From the NCBI GenBank assembly GCA_040753075.1, contig JBFMHA010000066.1, positions 1 through 20,865 on the forward strand: a DNA stretch of 20,865 bases. Direction: 5' to 3'. Both the position numbers and the translations under genes were made by a program. This stretch comes from UBA6814 sp040753075 (lineage in GTDB: Bacteria > Desulfobacterota > Desulfovibrionia > Desulfovibrionales > Desulfovibrionaceae). Positions 13,747 to 20,865 of the stretch are shown here, in pieces. Within the stretch, counting starts at the first letter, position 1; each line of letters starts with the position of its first letter. Under the pieces are notes generated by a model. The model searched no databases, had not been told where the DNA came from, and saw only the letters and a program-made list of their open reading frames with translations.

Positions 13747-15609
13747 ATGGACATCCGCTCCCGTCCGCCCCACACCAACCTCCTGCTCATCGGCGCCCTG
13801 ACCCTGGTCTTCCTGGGGGCGGGGCTGTCCTTCCTCACCTGGCAGAACGTCCGGCGGCAGGAGGCCACGGTGCGCGAGCACCTGGACCTCGCCTCCCGGG
13901 TCATCCTGCGCGGGGTGGAGGGCAACCTCGTGCGCGAGCTGCGCTCCCGGTTCATGGGCCGCATGCACGGCGGCCCGGGCCGGGGGCCGGGGGGCGGCAT
14001 GGGCCAGGGCCGCGGCCCGGGGCCGGGAGCCGAGCCGGGCGGGCAGGCCTTCGACCACGAGGCCGCCCGGGCCCGGGTGCAGGAGATGTTCCGGGACCTG
14101 ACCGAGAGCGAGGACATTGTCTACATCGCCATGTACGCGCCCGACGGCTCGGTCATGGTCTCCTCCTCCGCGGGCGGCGTTCCGGGCTTCAGCCTTGAGC
14201 CCGCCGACCTGCGCGCCCTGGACGAGATGGGGGAGTGGAGCGGCCTGTTCGCCGCGGCCGGCAAGGACGTCTACGTGGCCGCGGGCCGGGTGCGGGCAGG
14301 CCTGGCGGTCCTCTGCCTGCCCGACGCGGGGGCCGGACAGGCGGACTGCCCGGGGCCCCAGGGCGACGCTCCGGTGCTGGTGGTGGGCGTCAACGCCAGC
14401 CGGCACATGGCCCAGTTCCGCACCTACCGCCGGGCGGCCCTGCTCCAGACCGGCTACCTCCTGGTCTCGGCCGCCCTGCTCCTGGGGCTGGGCTACGCCA
14501 CCCTGCGCCGCCGGGAGCGCGACCGCGCCCTGCGCCACCTGGAGCGCTTCCACTCCAGGCTGCTGGACTCCATGCCCGACGGCCTGCTCACCGTGGATCC
14601 CGAGGGCCGCATCAGCGCGGCCAACCCCGCGGCCCGCGGCATCCTCGGGGACGGGGGCGGCAAGGCCGGCCCCGGAGACGGCGGCCTGGTGGGCGCCCGC
14701 TGCGAGGACCTGCCGGTGCTCCAGCAGGCCATGGACAGCGCGCACGGCACGGGCTGGGTCCAGGCCGAGCACGCCGGCCGCAGCCTGGAGGTGCTCTGCC
14801 TGCCGGTGCGGGAGGCCCGGGAGTCCGGGGAGCCCGGGGAGGGCGGCGAGGCCGGCTTCGAGCGCCTGGTGCTCCTGCGCGACCGCACCCCCATCGCCGC
14901 CCTGGAGCGCGACCTGGAGGAGGCGCGCAAGCTGGCGGCCATCGGCCGCCTGGCCGCGGGCCTGGCCCACGAGATCCGAAACCCGCTCTCGGCCCTGCGC
15001 GGCTTCGCCCAGTTCTTCGCGGGCAAGCTCAAGGGCCAGAAGCCCGAGGAGGACTACGCCGCCACCATGGTCCGGGAGGCGGACCGGCTGGACAAGGTGG
15101 TGGGCGACCTGCTCTACCTCTCCCGGCCGCGCACCCCGGAGCGCCGGCCCGTGGACCTGGCGTCCCTGGCCCGGGAATTGGAGACCCTGCTGGCCCTGGA
15201 CCTCGGCCGCAAGGCCGCGCGCCTGCGCGCGGAGTTCGCGGCGGACCGGGTGCAGGCCGACCCGGACCTGCTCAAGCAGGCCCTGCTGAACCTGCTCATC
15301 AACAGCCTGGACGCCCTGCCCGACGCCGGCGGCGAGATCTCTCTCACCTCCCGGCCCCTGGCCGACGGCCGCATCGAGCTGGCCGTGGCCGACACCGGCC
15401 GGGGCATGGACGAGGCCGAGCGGGAGCAGGCCCTGGAGCCGTTCTCCACCACCAAGAAGAAGGGCACCGGCCTGGGCCTGCCCATGGTGCTCAAGATCGT
15501 TCGCGACCACGGCGGGACCCTGGAGATCGCATCCGCGCCCGGCGCGGGCGCCACGGTCCGGCTCGTGCTGCCCGGCGGCGACCAGGATGCGCCGCCAGGC
15601 GCTTCATAA
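13747..15609 (+). CDS. ZraS/NtrB-like sensor histidine kinase
   Basis: This inner-membrane kinase has 620 residues. It has TM1 at about 11-31, a periplasmic domain with a Gly/Met-rich insertion (about 70-99, including MGRMHGG), TM2 at about 231-252, a PAS domain (about 265-380, LLDSMPDGLLTVDPEGRISA) and HisKA with the phosphorylated histidine in GLAHEIRNPLSALRGF (His408). The HATPase_c domain shows LLNLLINSLDAL, DTGRGMD and GTGLGLPMV. This is the kinase class that pairs with sigma54 activators, and its regulator is encoded next. It is probably a metal or envelope-stress sensor together with the ZraP-like protein. There is no Shine-Dalgarno sequence before the ATG at 13747, and a sigma54 promoter predicts transcription starting there. 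No alternative start would keep TM1. Confidence 0.88.
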   Translation: MDIRSRPPHTNLLLIGALTLVFLGAGLSFLTWQNVRRQEATVREHLDLASRVILRGVEGNLVRELRSRFMGRMHGGPGRGPGGGMGQGRGPGPGAEPGGQAFDHEAARARVQEMFRDLTESEDIVYIAMYAPDGSVMVSSSAGGVPGFSLEPADLRALDEMGEWSGLFAAAGKDVYVAAGRVRAGLAVLCLPDAGAGQADCPGPQGDAPVLVVGVNASRHMAQFRTYRRAALLQTGYLLVSAALLLGLGYATLRRRERDRALRHLERFHSRLLDSMPDGLLTVDPEGRISAANPAARGILGDGGGKAGPGDGGLVGARCEDLPVLQQAMDSAHGTGWVQAEHAGRSLEVLCLPVREARESGEPGEGGEAGFERLVLLRDRTPIAALERDLEEARKLAAIGRLAAGLAHEIRNPLSALRGFAQFFAGKLKGQKPEEDYAATMVREADRLDKVVGDLLYLSRPRTPERRPVDLASLARELETLLALDLGRKAARLRAEFAADRVQADPDLLKQALLNLLINSLDALPDAGGEISLTSRPLADGRIELAVADTGRGMDEAEREQALEPFSTTKKKGTGLGLPMVLKIVRDHGGTLEIASAPGAGATVRLVLPGGDQDAPPGAS

Positions 15610-15634
15610 CAAAACAACCAGGTTGGTTTGGACG

Positions 15635-17071
15635 ATGCCCATGCGGGAAAAGAGCGAAGGCGACACCCGGCGCACGGTCCTGGTGGTGGACGACGAGCCC
15701 GCCCTGCGGCTGGTGGCCCGGGCCGTGCTCGGGGAGGCCGGCTGGGAGGTGCGCGAGGCGGGCAGCGCCGAGGAGGCGCTGGACCTGCTGGGCCGCGGCC
15801 TGGGCCGGGAGGTCAACGTGGTGCTCCTGGACATGCGCATGCCGGGCATGGACGGCCTTGCCGCCCTGCCCCTGGTGCGACGGGCCGCGCCCGGGGCCGC
15901 GGTGGTGATGCTCACCGCCTACGGGGCGGTGGGCTCGGCCGTGGAGGCCATGAAGCAGGGGGCCTTCGACTACCTCAGCAAGCCCGCGGACAACGAGGAG
16001 CTGGCCGCGGTGCTGGGCAAGGCCTACGAATACACCCTGCTCCTCAAGGAGAACCGGGAGCTGCGCGAGCGCCTCGCCGGCGACGGGGCCGCGTCCGGGT
16101 TCATCGGCCAGTCCCCGGCCGCGCAGCGGGTGCGGGATCTCATCGAGCAGGCCGGGCCCAGCGAGGCCACGGTGCTCATCCTGGGCGAGAGCGGCACGGG
16201 CAAGGAGCTGGTGGCCCAGGGCCTGCACCTGGCCAGCCAGCGCCGGGACTTTCCCCTGGTCAAGGTGAACTGCGCGGCCCTGCCCGGGGAGCTCCTGGAG
16301 AGCGAGCTGTTCGGCTACGTGAAGGGGGCCTTCACCGGCGCGGCCAAGGACAAGCCCGGCCGGTTCCAGTTGGCCCACGGCGGCACCCTGTTCCTGGACG
16401 AGGTGGGCGACCTGCCCCTGTCCCTGCAGGCCAAGCTGCTGCGGGCCATCCAGGAGCGGGTGGTGGAGCCCCTGGGCTCGGTGCGGCCGGCGCCCACCGA
16501 CGTGAGGCTCCTGGCCGCCACCAACCGGGACCTGGCCGCGGAGGTGGCGGCGGGCCGGTTCCGCGAGGACCTGTTCTTCCGGCTGAACGTGCTGGAGGTG
16601 CGCATCCCGCCCCTGCGCGAGCGGGCGGAGGACATCCCGCTCCTGGCCGCGCACCTGCTGGCCCGGCTGGCGGCCAAGAACCGCCGGCCCGAGCCGCGCA
16701 TCTCCCCGCGCTTCCTGGAGGCGCTGTCGCGCTACCCCTGGCCGGGCAACGTGCGGGAGCTGGAGAACGCCCTGGAGCGCGCCCTCATCCTGTCCCGCAC
16801 CGACACCCTGCGGCCCGACGACCTGCCGCCCCAGGTGGCGGACCCGGCCCTGGCCGCTCTGCGGCCGGGCGGCCCTGCTTCGGCCGTGGCCGCGCCTCCG
16901 GCCGCGGCCTCGCCCCCTTCATTGGAGGAGGCCGAGCGCCAGGCCCTTCTGGCCGCCCTGGACGCCCACGCGGGCCACCGCCAGAAGACCGCCGACGCCC
17001 TGGGCATCAGCCGCCGCACCCTGCAGTACAAGCTCAAGAAGTTCGGGTTGCTGGGCCGGGACGAGGAATAA
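15635..17071 (+). CDS. ZraR/NtrC-family sigma54-dependent response regulator
   Basis: This cytosolic transcription activator has 478 residues. Its receiver domain (about 14-130) has acidic pocket Asp19/Asp20, phosphorylated Asp66 in LLDMRMPGMDG, Thr94 and Lys116. The AAA+ domain (about 155-390) shows the Walker A motif GESGTGKE (184-191), the sigma54-contacting GAFTGA (231-236), Walker B GGTLFLDEVGD (249-259) and NRDL...FREDLFFRLNV. A Pro/Ala linker and a Fis-type helix-turn-helix (GISRRTLQYKLKKFG) follow. All parts needed for sigma54 activation are present. The start could be ATG 15635 or 15641; neither has a strong ribosome binding site. It follows the kinase by 25 bases and is probably cotranscribed. 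Its likely targets are the TTGCAC inverted repeats at both upstream sigma54 promoters. Confidence 0.93.
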   Translation: MPMREKSEGDTRRTVLVVDDEPALRLVARAVLGEAGWEVREAGSAEEALDLLGRGLGREVNVVLLDMRMPGMDGLAALPLVRRAAPGAAVVMLTAYGAVGSAVEAMKQGAFDYLSKPADNEELAAVLGKAYEYTLLLKENRELRERLAGDGAASGFIGQSPAAQRVRDLIEQAGPSEATVLILGESGTGKELVAQGLHLASQRRDFPLVKVNCAALPGELLESELFGYVKGAFTGAAKDKPGRFQLAHGGTLFLDEVGDLPLSLQAKLLRAIQERVVEPLGSVRPAPTDVRLLAATNRDLAAEVAAGRFREDLFFRLNVLEVRIPPLRERAEDIPLLAAHLLARLAAKNRRPEPRISPRFLEALSRYPWPGNVRELENALERALILSRTDTLRPDDLPPQVADPALAALRPGGPASAVAAPPAAASPPSLEEAERQALLAALDAHAGHRQKTADALGISRRTLQYKLKKFGLLGRDEE

Positions 17072-17093
17072 GCCGGGAGTCCCGGCCCCGGCT
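17071..17093. terminator. Bidirectional hairpin joining two convergent stop codons
   Basis: AGCCGGG (17071-17077) pairs with CCCGGCT (17087-17093) around nine bases. It takes in the last base of the regulator's TAA and the last base of the stop of the minus-strand binding-protein gene. There is no T run on either side, and the gap between the two genes is only 21 bases. Confidence 0.35.
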
Positions 17094-18085
17094 CAGCGGA
17101 TGACCGCGGCCGCGCCCTGGATGATCCAGTCCGGGATGGCGACGCCCAGGCGCTCCGCGGTCTTCAGGTTCACGATGTGGCGGGGCCGCACGTAGGCCAG
17201 GGGGATGGCGGCCGGGTTCTCGCCATGCAGGATGCGGTCCGCCACCCGCGCCGCCTCCCGGCCGGTCTCCTCGTAGGGGGCCACCAGGCCGATGAGCGCG
17301 CCGTGCTCCAGAACGAAGGGCTCCACGGCGGCCACCGTGGGGATGTGGTGGTCGTTGAGCAGGGCCACGACCTCCCTGCCGTGGCTCACGACGAACGAGT
17401 CCGAGGGCAGGATGGCCGCGTCGATCCCATGGTGCGCCAACGCCTCGGTGGCGGCGCGGATATCCTCGCCGGGAACGATCTCCTGCTCCGCCAGCCGGAC
17501 TCCGGCCCGTTCGGCCAGGCCGCGCAGCCGCTCCACCGCCACCTGGGAGTTCTTCTCCCGCGGGTTGAAGATGACCCCCACCGTCCTGGCCTGGGTCAGA
17601 TCCAGGAGCAGGCTCAGGAGCGAGGACTCGGCCACCGCGTGGGTGGCCCCGGCCGCGTTGCGGCCCGAGCCGGAGAGATCCTGCATGATCCCGGTCCGGT
17701 CCGGGTTGCTGACCATGCTGAACACCACGGGCCGGTCCCGGAACGTCCGCAGGGCGGCCAGGGTCACGGTGGTCCCGAAGGTGTAGACCAGGTCCGGCTC
17801 CTCCCGCGCCAACTCCTTGATGTTCGCCTCCAGGCGGGCCGGGTCCTGGCCGGCGTCCGCCTCCAGGTACTGCGGAGCATAGCCCAGGCGGGCCATCTCG
17901 GCCTTGAACCCCGTTTCCGCGTCCGTGGGGCCGCGCCAGGTGAGCATGGCCACCTTGGGCGAGCGGCCGGCCTGGGGGCCGGCCGGGGATTGGGCGGAGG
18001 CCTGCGGCGCATGGGCCGGGAGGGCGGCCGCGAGGCAGGCCAGGAGCAGCCAGAGGACGAGGCGGAGCGGATGGGGCGACGGCAT
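17093..18085 (-). CDS. Periplasmic ABC_sub_bind-family (TrpX-like) binding protein
   Basis: This 330-residue exported protein has a signal peptide (PLRLVLWLLLACLAAALPAHA, about 1-27) and a two-lobe binding fold of the ABC_sub_bind family (PF04392). It shows KVAMLTWRGPTDAETGFKAE, DLVYTFGTTVTLAAL, PVVFSMVSNPDRTGI, VGVIFNPREKNSQ, DAAILPSDSFVVSHG and LIGLVAPYEETGREAA. Such proteins normally feed an ABC transporter, but no permease or ATPase is nearby. The ATG at 18085 has GAGGAGA seven bases upstream. It is third in an operon after a sensor kinase and another binding protein, with a 58-base gap, so it may present a ligand to the kinase rather than to a transporter. The ligand is unknown. Confidence 0.87.
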   Translation of the reverse strand: MPSPHPLRLVLWLLLACLAAALPAHAPQASAQSPAGPQAGRSPKVAMLTWRGPTDAETGFKAEMARLGYAPQYLEADAGQDPARLEANIKELAREEPDLVYTFGTTVTLAALRTFRDRPVVFSMVSNPDRTGIMQDLSGSGRNAAGATHAVAESSLLSLLLDLTQARTVGVIFNPREKNSQVAVERLRGLAERAGVRLAEQEIVPGEDIRAATEALAHHGIDAAILPSDSFVVSHGREVVALLNDHHIPTVAAVEPFVLEHGALIGLVAPYEETGREAARVADRILHGENPAAIPLAYVRPRHIVNLKTAERLGVAIPDWIIQGAAAVIR

Positions 18086-18143
18086 GGGACGGTCTCCTCG
18101 GGCGGTTCGGTTTCCCATGGGCGGGGCTCTGGGCTGCCGCCGA

Positions 18144-18902
18144 TCAATCGGCGACGCCGTAGGCGCGCAGGATCTCCCGGTAGCGGGGCGACGCCTTGAA
18201 CGCCGCCAGGGCCCTGGAGAACTCCGCCGCCAGGCGTTCGTGGCCCCGGGCCTTGGAGAACCCGACATAGAGCTTCTGGGTGTGGATGGGCGGCTCCAGG
18301 AAGCGGAGCTTGTCGCGCACCCCCAGGCGGGCGGCCGAGGCCATGGCCACGGCCTGGTTCTCGGCCGCCAGGTCGTTGCGGCCGCTGACCACCCGGTTGA
18401 TGAGGATGTTCACGTCCACCGCCGGCTCCTTGTCCAGGAACTCGGCGTTGTCGAAGGCCTCGCCGTAGCTGAACCCGAGGATCACCCCGATCTTGAGGCC
18501 CTGCAGGTGGGCCAGGTCGCCGGCAAAGGGCACGGCCTTGTCCGCGGCGGTGAAGAGCACCGTGCGGGAGGTGCTGATGTGCTCTTCGGGATAGAGGGTG
18601 TACTCCGCGCGCTCCGGGGTCAGCAGGAGCGACACCAGGGCGTCGGCCTGACCTTCGGCCAGGCTGGCGAGGCAGCGTTTCCAGGGGAATCCGACGAACT
18701 CGGCCTTCCGGCCCATGCCCTGCAGGACCTCGCGCAGGATGTCGATCTCGAATCCCCGGGCGGCGCCGTTTTCGGTGAAGGTGTAGGGGAACCATTCGGT
18801 GTAGACCACCGTGAGCCCGGGGGCCTCGGCCCGGGCCGCCAGACAGGGCGGGAAGGCGGCCAGGAGGGCGGCGGCGAGGAGGAGGGCGGCGGCGCGTTGC
18901 AT
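18144..18902 (-). CDS. Periplasmic solute-binding protein, family 3 (PBPb/SBP_bac_3)
   Basis: This 252-residue exported protein has a signal peptide (about 1-25, QRAAALLLAAALLAAFPPCLA). The rest is one PBPb domain: LTVVYTEWFPYTFTENGAARG, GFEIDILREVLQGMG, FPWKRCLASLAEGQADALVS, GLKIGVILGFSYGEAF, NRVVSGRNDLAAENQAVAMA and KLYVGFSKARGH. Family members bind amino acids or other small polar solutes. The WFPY and FPWKRCL motifs are the type often seen in orphan or sensor-linked members. The start has AAAGGAGA seven bases upstream. It lies 35 bases behind the kinase gene in the same operon and lacks neighbouring transporter genes. The cysteine in PPCLA could raise the question of a lipoprotein, but no proper lipobox is formed. 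Confidence 0.87.
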   Translation of the reverse strand: MQRAAALLLAAALLAAFPPCLAARAEAPGLTVVYTEWFPYTFTENGAARGFEIDILREVLQGMGRKAEFVGFPWKRCLASLAEGQADALVSLLLTPERAEYTLYPEEHISTSRTVLFTAADKAVPFAGDLAHLQGLKIGVILGFSYGEAFDNAEFLDKEPAVDVNILINRVVSGRNDLAAENQAVAMASAARLGVRDKLRFLEPPIHTQKLYVGFSKARGHERLAAEFSRALAAFKASPRYREILRAYGVAD

Positions 18903-18937
18903 GGCGTGGTCTCCTTTGCGCAGGGGGACGGCCCGGT

Positions 18938-20527
18938 TCAGGGCGCTCCCTCCTGCGCCGTTTCCGGCGCGAGGGGCAGTTCGAGGATGAACCGGCTGCC
19001 CCGGCCGGGTTCGGACTCGACCCAGATGTCCCCGCCGTAGTGCTCCACGATCTGGCGGCAGATGGCCAGGCCGAGCCCGGTCCCGGGGCTCTTCTCCCCG
19101 GTTTCGGACACCTTGTGGGCCTGGAAGAACGTGTCGAAGACCTTGCCCAGGTCGTTGCGCCGGATGCCGATGCCGGTGTCCTCCACGCACAGGCGGAGCA
19201 CGCCGTCGCCGGCCCGGGCCGACACCCGCACTGCGCCGGCGGGGGTGAACTTCATCGCGTTGTTCACGAGGTTGAGCAGGAGCTGCTCGAAGCGGTCCGG
19301 GTCCAGGAGCATGCGGGGCAGGTCCGCGGGGATGTCGGCCGCGAGGGTGATCTCCGGCCGGGCGGCCAGCTGCCCGGAAGCGGCCTGCAGGGCGTGCCGG
19401 ATGGCCTGTCCCGGGTCCGTGTCGATCTCCCGCCACTCCATGCGTCCGGACTCGATCCGGCTCAGCTCCAGGAAGTCGTTGATGAGCCGGGTCAGGCGCT
19501 GGCCTTCCTCCTCGATGATGCCCAGGTTCTGGCTGATGGTTTCGGCGCGGCGCTCGTGGTCCGCATCCAGGGGCGGCGCGGACTGCACGAGCTTGAGAAA
19601 GTTCTTCCGGGCCATCTTGGCGAAGCCCAGGACCGAGGTCAGGGGGGTGCGCAGTTCGTGCGACACCGAGGTGATGATGGCGGACTTCATCTCGTCCAGC
19701 TCGCGCAGCCGCTCGTTGGCGGCCTGCAGCTCCTCGGCCTGGCGGGAGAGGTCCCGGGTGCGGCGCGCCACCTCCTGTTCGAGGGACTGGCTGTGTGACT
19801 GGAGACGCTGCTCCCGGGACCGGACCTCGCCGATCATGGCGTTGAAGCTGGAGACGAGTTGCCCCATCTCGTCGTTGCGGTGGCCTCCGGCGCGCACGCT
19901 GTAGTCCTTGTCGCGGGCGATGCGCCGCGCGGTCCGCGCCAGGGCGAGCAGGGGGGCGATGAAGGCGCGGCGCAGGTAGATGTAGAGGCCCAGGACGATG
20001 AGGATCTCCAGCAGGGCCATGCGCGCCAGGGAATCCCAGAACCGCTCCAGAAGCCTTTCCTGCTGGAACTGCGGGGTGACGCCCACCCGGATGGAGCCGA
20101 GGCGGGTCCCGCGCACCTCCAGTTCGACCTCGTCCCAAACACCCTGCTCCAGTCGGCAGTTCGGCGTCTGCCGGGGCTGCCAGTCCCCGTCACGGCCCAG
20201 GGCCAGGACCGGTCCCTTGCCCGGGGCCTCCCGGAAGACCACGCAGGCCAGGTCGCGGTTCTGCATCTCGGAGTGCATGATCTCCAGGATGAGCTGGGCG
20301 TGCATGTCCCAGGCCGGGGTGCGCAGGGAGATGGCCAGCCGCCGGGCGCTGCGCTGGGCGAGCGCGAGCAGGTCCTCCCGCATCTCCTGGCGGGCGCGGA
20401 GGTAGTCCAGCGCGCCGAAGCCCAGGAGGGCCAGGGAGGAGAGCAGCACGATGCCCAGGCTGACCCGGGCGTTGAGGCCCAGGCCCCTGCGTGGGGATGA
20501 GGGCTGGGTGGGCGGGTTCGTGTTCAT
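18938..20527 (-). CDS. HAMP-containing membrane sensor histidine kinase
   Basis: The 529-residue kinase has a cytosolic N-terminal tail, TM1 at about 20-42, a periplasmic sensor domain of about 125 residues (43-167) with no recognised fold, TM2 at about 168-186, a HAMP domain (about 187-240), a coiled coil (about 238-278), HisKA with ITSVSHELRTPLTSVLGF (His290), and HATPase_c with LLLNLVNNAMKFTP, DTGIGI and GTGLGLAIC. It has no receiver domain, and no response regulator lies in this operon. It is first of three genes, followed by two periplasmic binding proteins that could act as its ligand-binding partners. The ATG at 20527 starts just before TM1; its ribosome binding site is weak (GGGAT about ten bases upstream). 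Confidence 0.9.
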   Translation of the reverse strand: MNTNPPTQPSSPRRGLGLNARVSLGIVLLSSLALLGFGALDYLRARQEMREDLLALAQRSARRLAISLRTPAWDMHAQLILEIMHSEMQNRDLACVVFREAPGKGPVLALGRDGDWQPRQTPNCRLEQGVWDEVELEVRGTRLGSIRVGVTPQFQQERLLERFWDSLARMALLEILIVLGLYIYLRRAFIAPLLALARTARRIARDKDYSVRAGGHRNDEMGQLVSSFNAMIGEVRSREQRLQSHSQSLEQEVARRTRDLSRQAEELQAANERLRELDEMKSAIITSVSHELRTPLTSVLGFAKMARKNFLKLVQSAPPLDADHERRAETISQNLGIIEEEGQRLTRLINDFLELSRIESGRMEWREIDTDPGQAIRHALQAASGQLAARPEITLAADIPADLPRMLLDPDRFEQLLLNLVNNAMKFTPAGAVRVSARAGDGVLRLCVEDTGIGIRRNDLGKVFDTFFQAHKVSETGEKSPGTGLGLAICRQIVEHYGGDIWVESEPGRGSRFILELPLAPETAQEGAP

Positions 20528-20674
20528 GGTCGAGCTGATCCCGGTGCATGGTCCCGGCCCGTATCTTGGCCTCGGGCGGCCCGATGCCGGAGGCCGGGAG
20601 CGGCGACAGGGCGGGGAGCTTAACGCGAAGGTACCTCAGAATAATGGTAACCGCCAGGGGAGACGCCCGGTTTT

Positions 20675-20710
20675 CGACCGGAAGGGGAGGGGCCTCCCTT
20701 TTCCCGGTCG
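20675..20710. repeat. Long near-perfect hairpin in the divergent intergenic region
   Basis: CGACCGGAAGGGGAGG (20675-20690) pairs with the complement of 20693-20710, apart from two extra bases in the right arm. It lies between the kinase promoter region and the rightmost gene, 25 bases before that gene's ATG. It lacks a T run on either strand, so a classical terminator is doubtful; a structured leader or cruciform is possible. The rest of 20528-20734 shows no gene. Confidence 0.5.
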
Positions 20711-20734
20711 CCGGTTGGTGCTAGGTCCCTGGGC

Positions 20735-20865
20735 ATGGACCGCAATGTTCTTGCCGCAGCCGCGGCCGGAGGGGCCGCGGTGGTGGGGCAGGCGGCTCTG
20801 GGCCGGGAGGTGCTGGGCCTGTTCGCGGGTCTGGAGCTGGCCGTGGGGCTGCTCCTCTTCTTCTG
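20735..20865 (+). CDS. Partial CDS, N-terminus of a hydrophobic, probably membrane protein
   Basis: An ATG at 20735 opens a frame that runs to the window edge. It encodes MDRNVLAAAAAGGAAVVGQA followed by a Leu-rich hydrophobic stretch ending LAVGLLLFF, which looks like a membrane segment. Codons end mostly in G or C, as in the genes nearby. The ribosome binding site is weak (AGG nine bases upstream). Too little is present to assign a family. Confidence 0.45.
   Translation, partial: MDRNVLAAAAAGGAAVVGQAALGREVLGLFAGLELAVGLLLFF

Noticed and set aside
12841..15510. Long minus-strand open frame across the zraP and zraS region
   Set aside because: It spans two genes, their promoters and the intergenic hairpins on the opposite strand; it is a product of high GC with few stops and has no domain.
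14117..15908. Long plus-strand frames overlapping the kinase and regulator
   Set aside because: They are rich in Arg, Pro, Ala, Ser and Thr with no domains, and are alternate-frame readings of real genes.

Overview
This is a very GC-rich bacterial window with strong G/C preference at third codon positions. It looks chromosomal. The gene set (carboxyspermidine-route polyamine genes, an rSAM/selenodomain-associated transferase pair, a ZraPSR-like system, and a sensor kinase beside orphan binding proteins) suggests a deltaproteobacterium, probably Desulfovibrionaceae. That is inference from gene content and style. I see no rRNA, tRNA, CRISPR array or transposase gene.

Layout. (1) 1-5229: the start of a minus-strand gene runs off the left edge. 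A hairpin-rich gap follows, then a minus-strand polyamine operon, speA > carboxy(nor)spermidine synthase > nspC. Together with putrescine made from agmatine, these make spermidine by the aspartate-semialdehyde route. The operon is bracketed by two inverted copies of a short interspersed element, and a second, larger inverted-repeat element lies between its last two genes. (2) 5230-7916: a translationally coupled transferase pair (minus) is divergent from a translationally coupled glutamine amidotransferase / FMN split-barrel pair (plus). (3) 7917-9531: a stand-alone cyclic-nucleotide-binding-domain protein that lacks the usual phosphate-contacting Arg, then a small protein possibly of PD-(D/E)XK fold. 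(4) 9583-12667, minus: an exported DUF3179 protein, a 2-Cys peroxiredoxin with a Fur/PerR-like box over its promoter, and an RlmI-type 23S rRNA methyltransferase. (5) 12668-17071, plus: a ZraP-like periplasmic protein, a ZraS-like kinase and a ZraR-like sigma54 activator. Both zraP and zraS have a sigma54 promoter and upstream TTGCACAT-type inverted repeats of the same 8-4-8 design. (6) 17093-20527, minus: a HAMP sensor kinase followed by two periplasmic binding proteins, with no permease, ATPase or response regulator. (7) A plus-strand gene for a hydrophobic protein runs off the right edge.

The most informative region is (5). The regulator, its promoters and its likely enhancer sites can all be read from the sequence. 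The kinase promoter puts the predicted transcription start at about the ATG, so its mRNA may be leaderless. The next most interesting points are the covarying hairpin element around the polyamine operon and the transporter-less sensory operon in (6).
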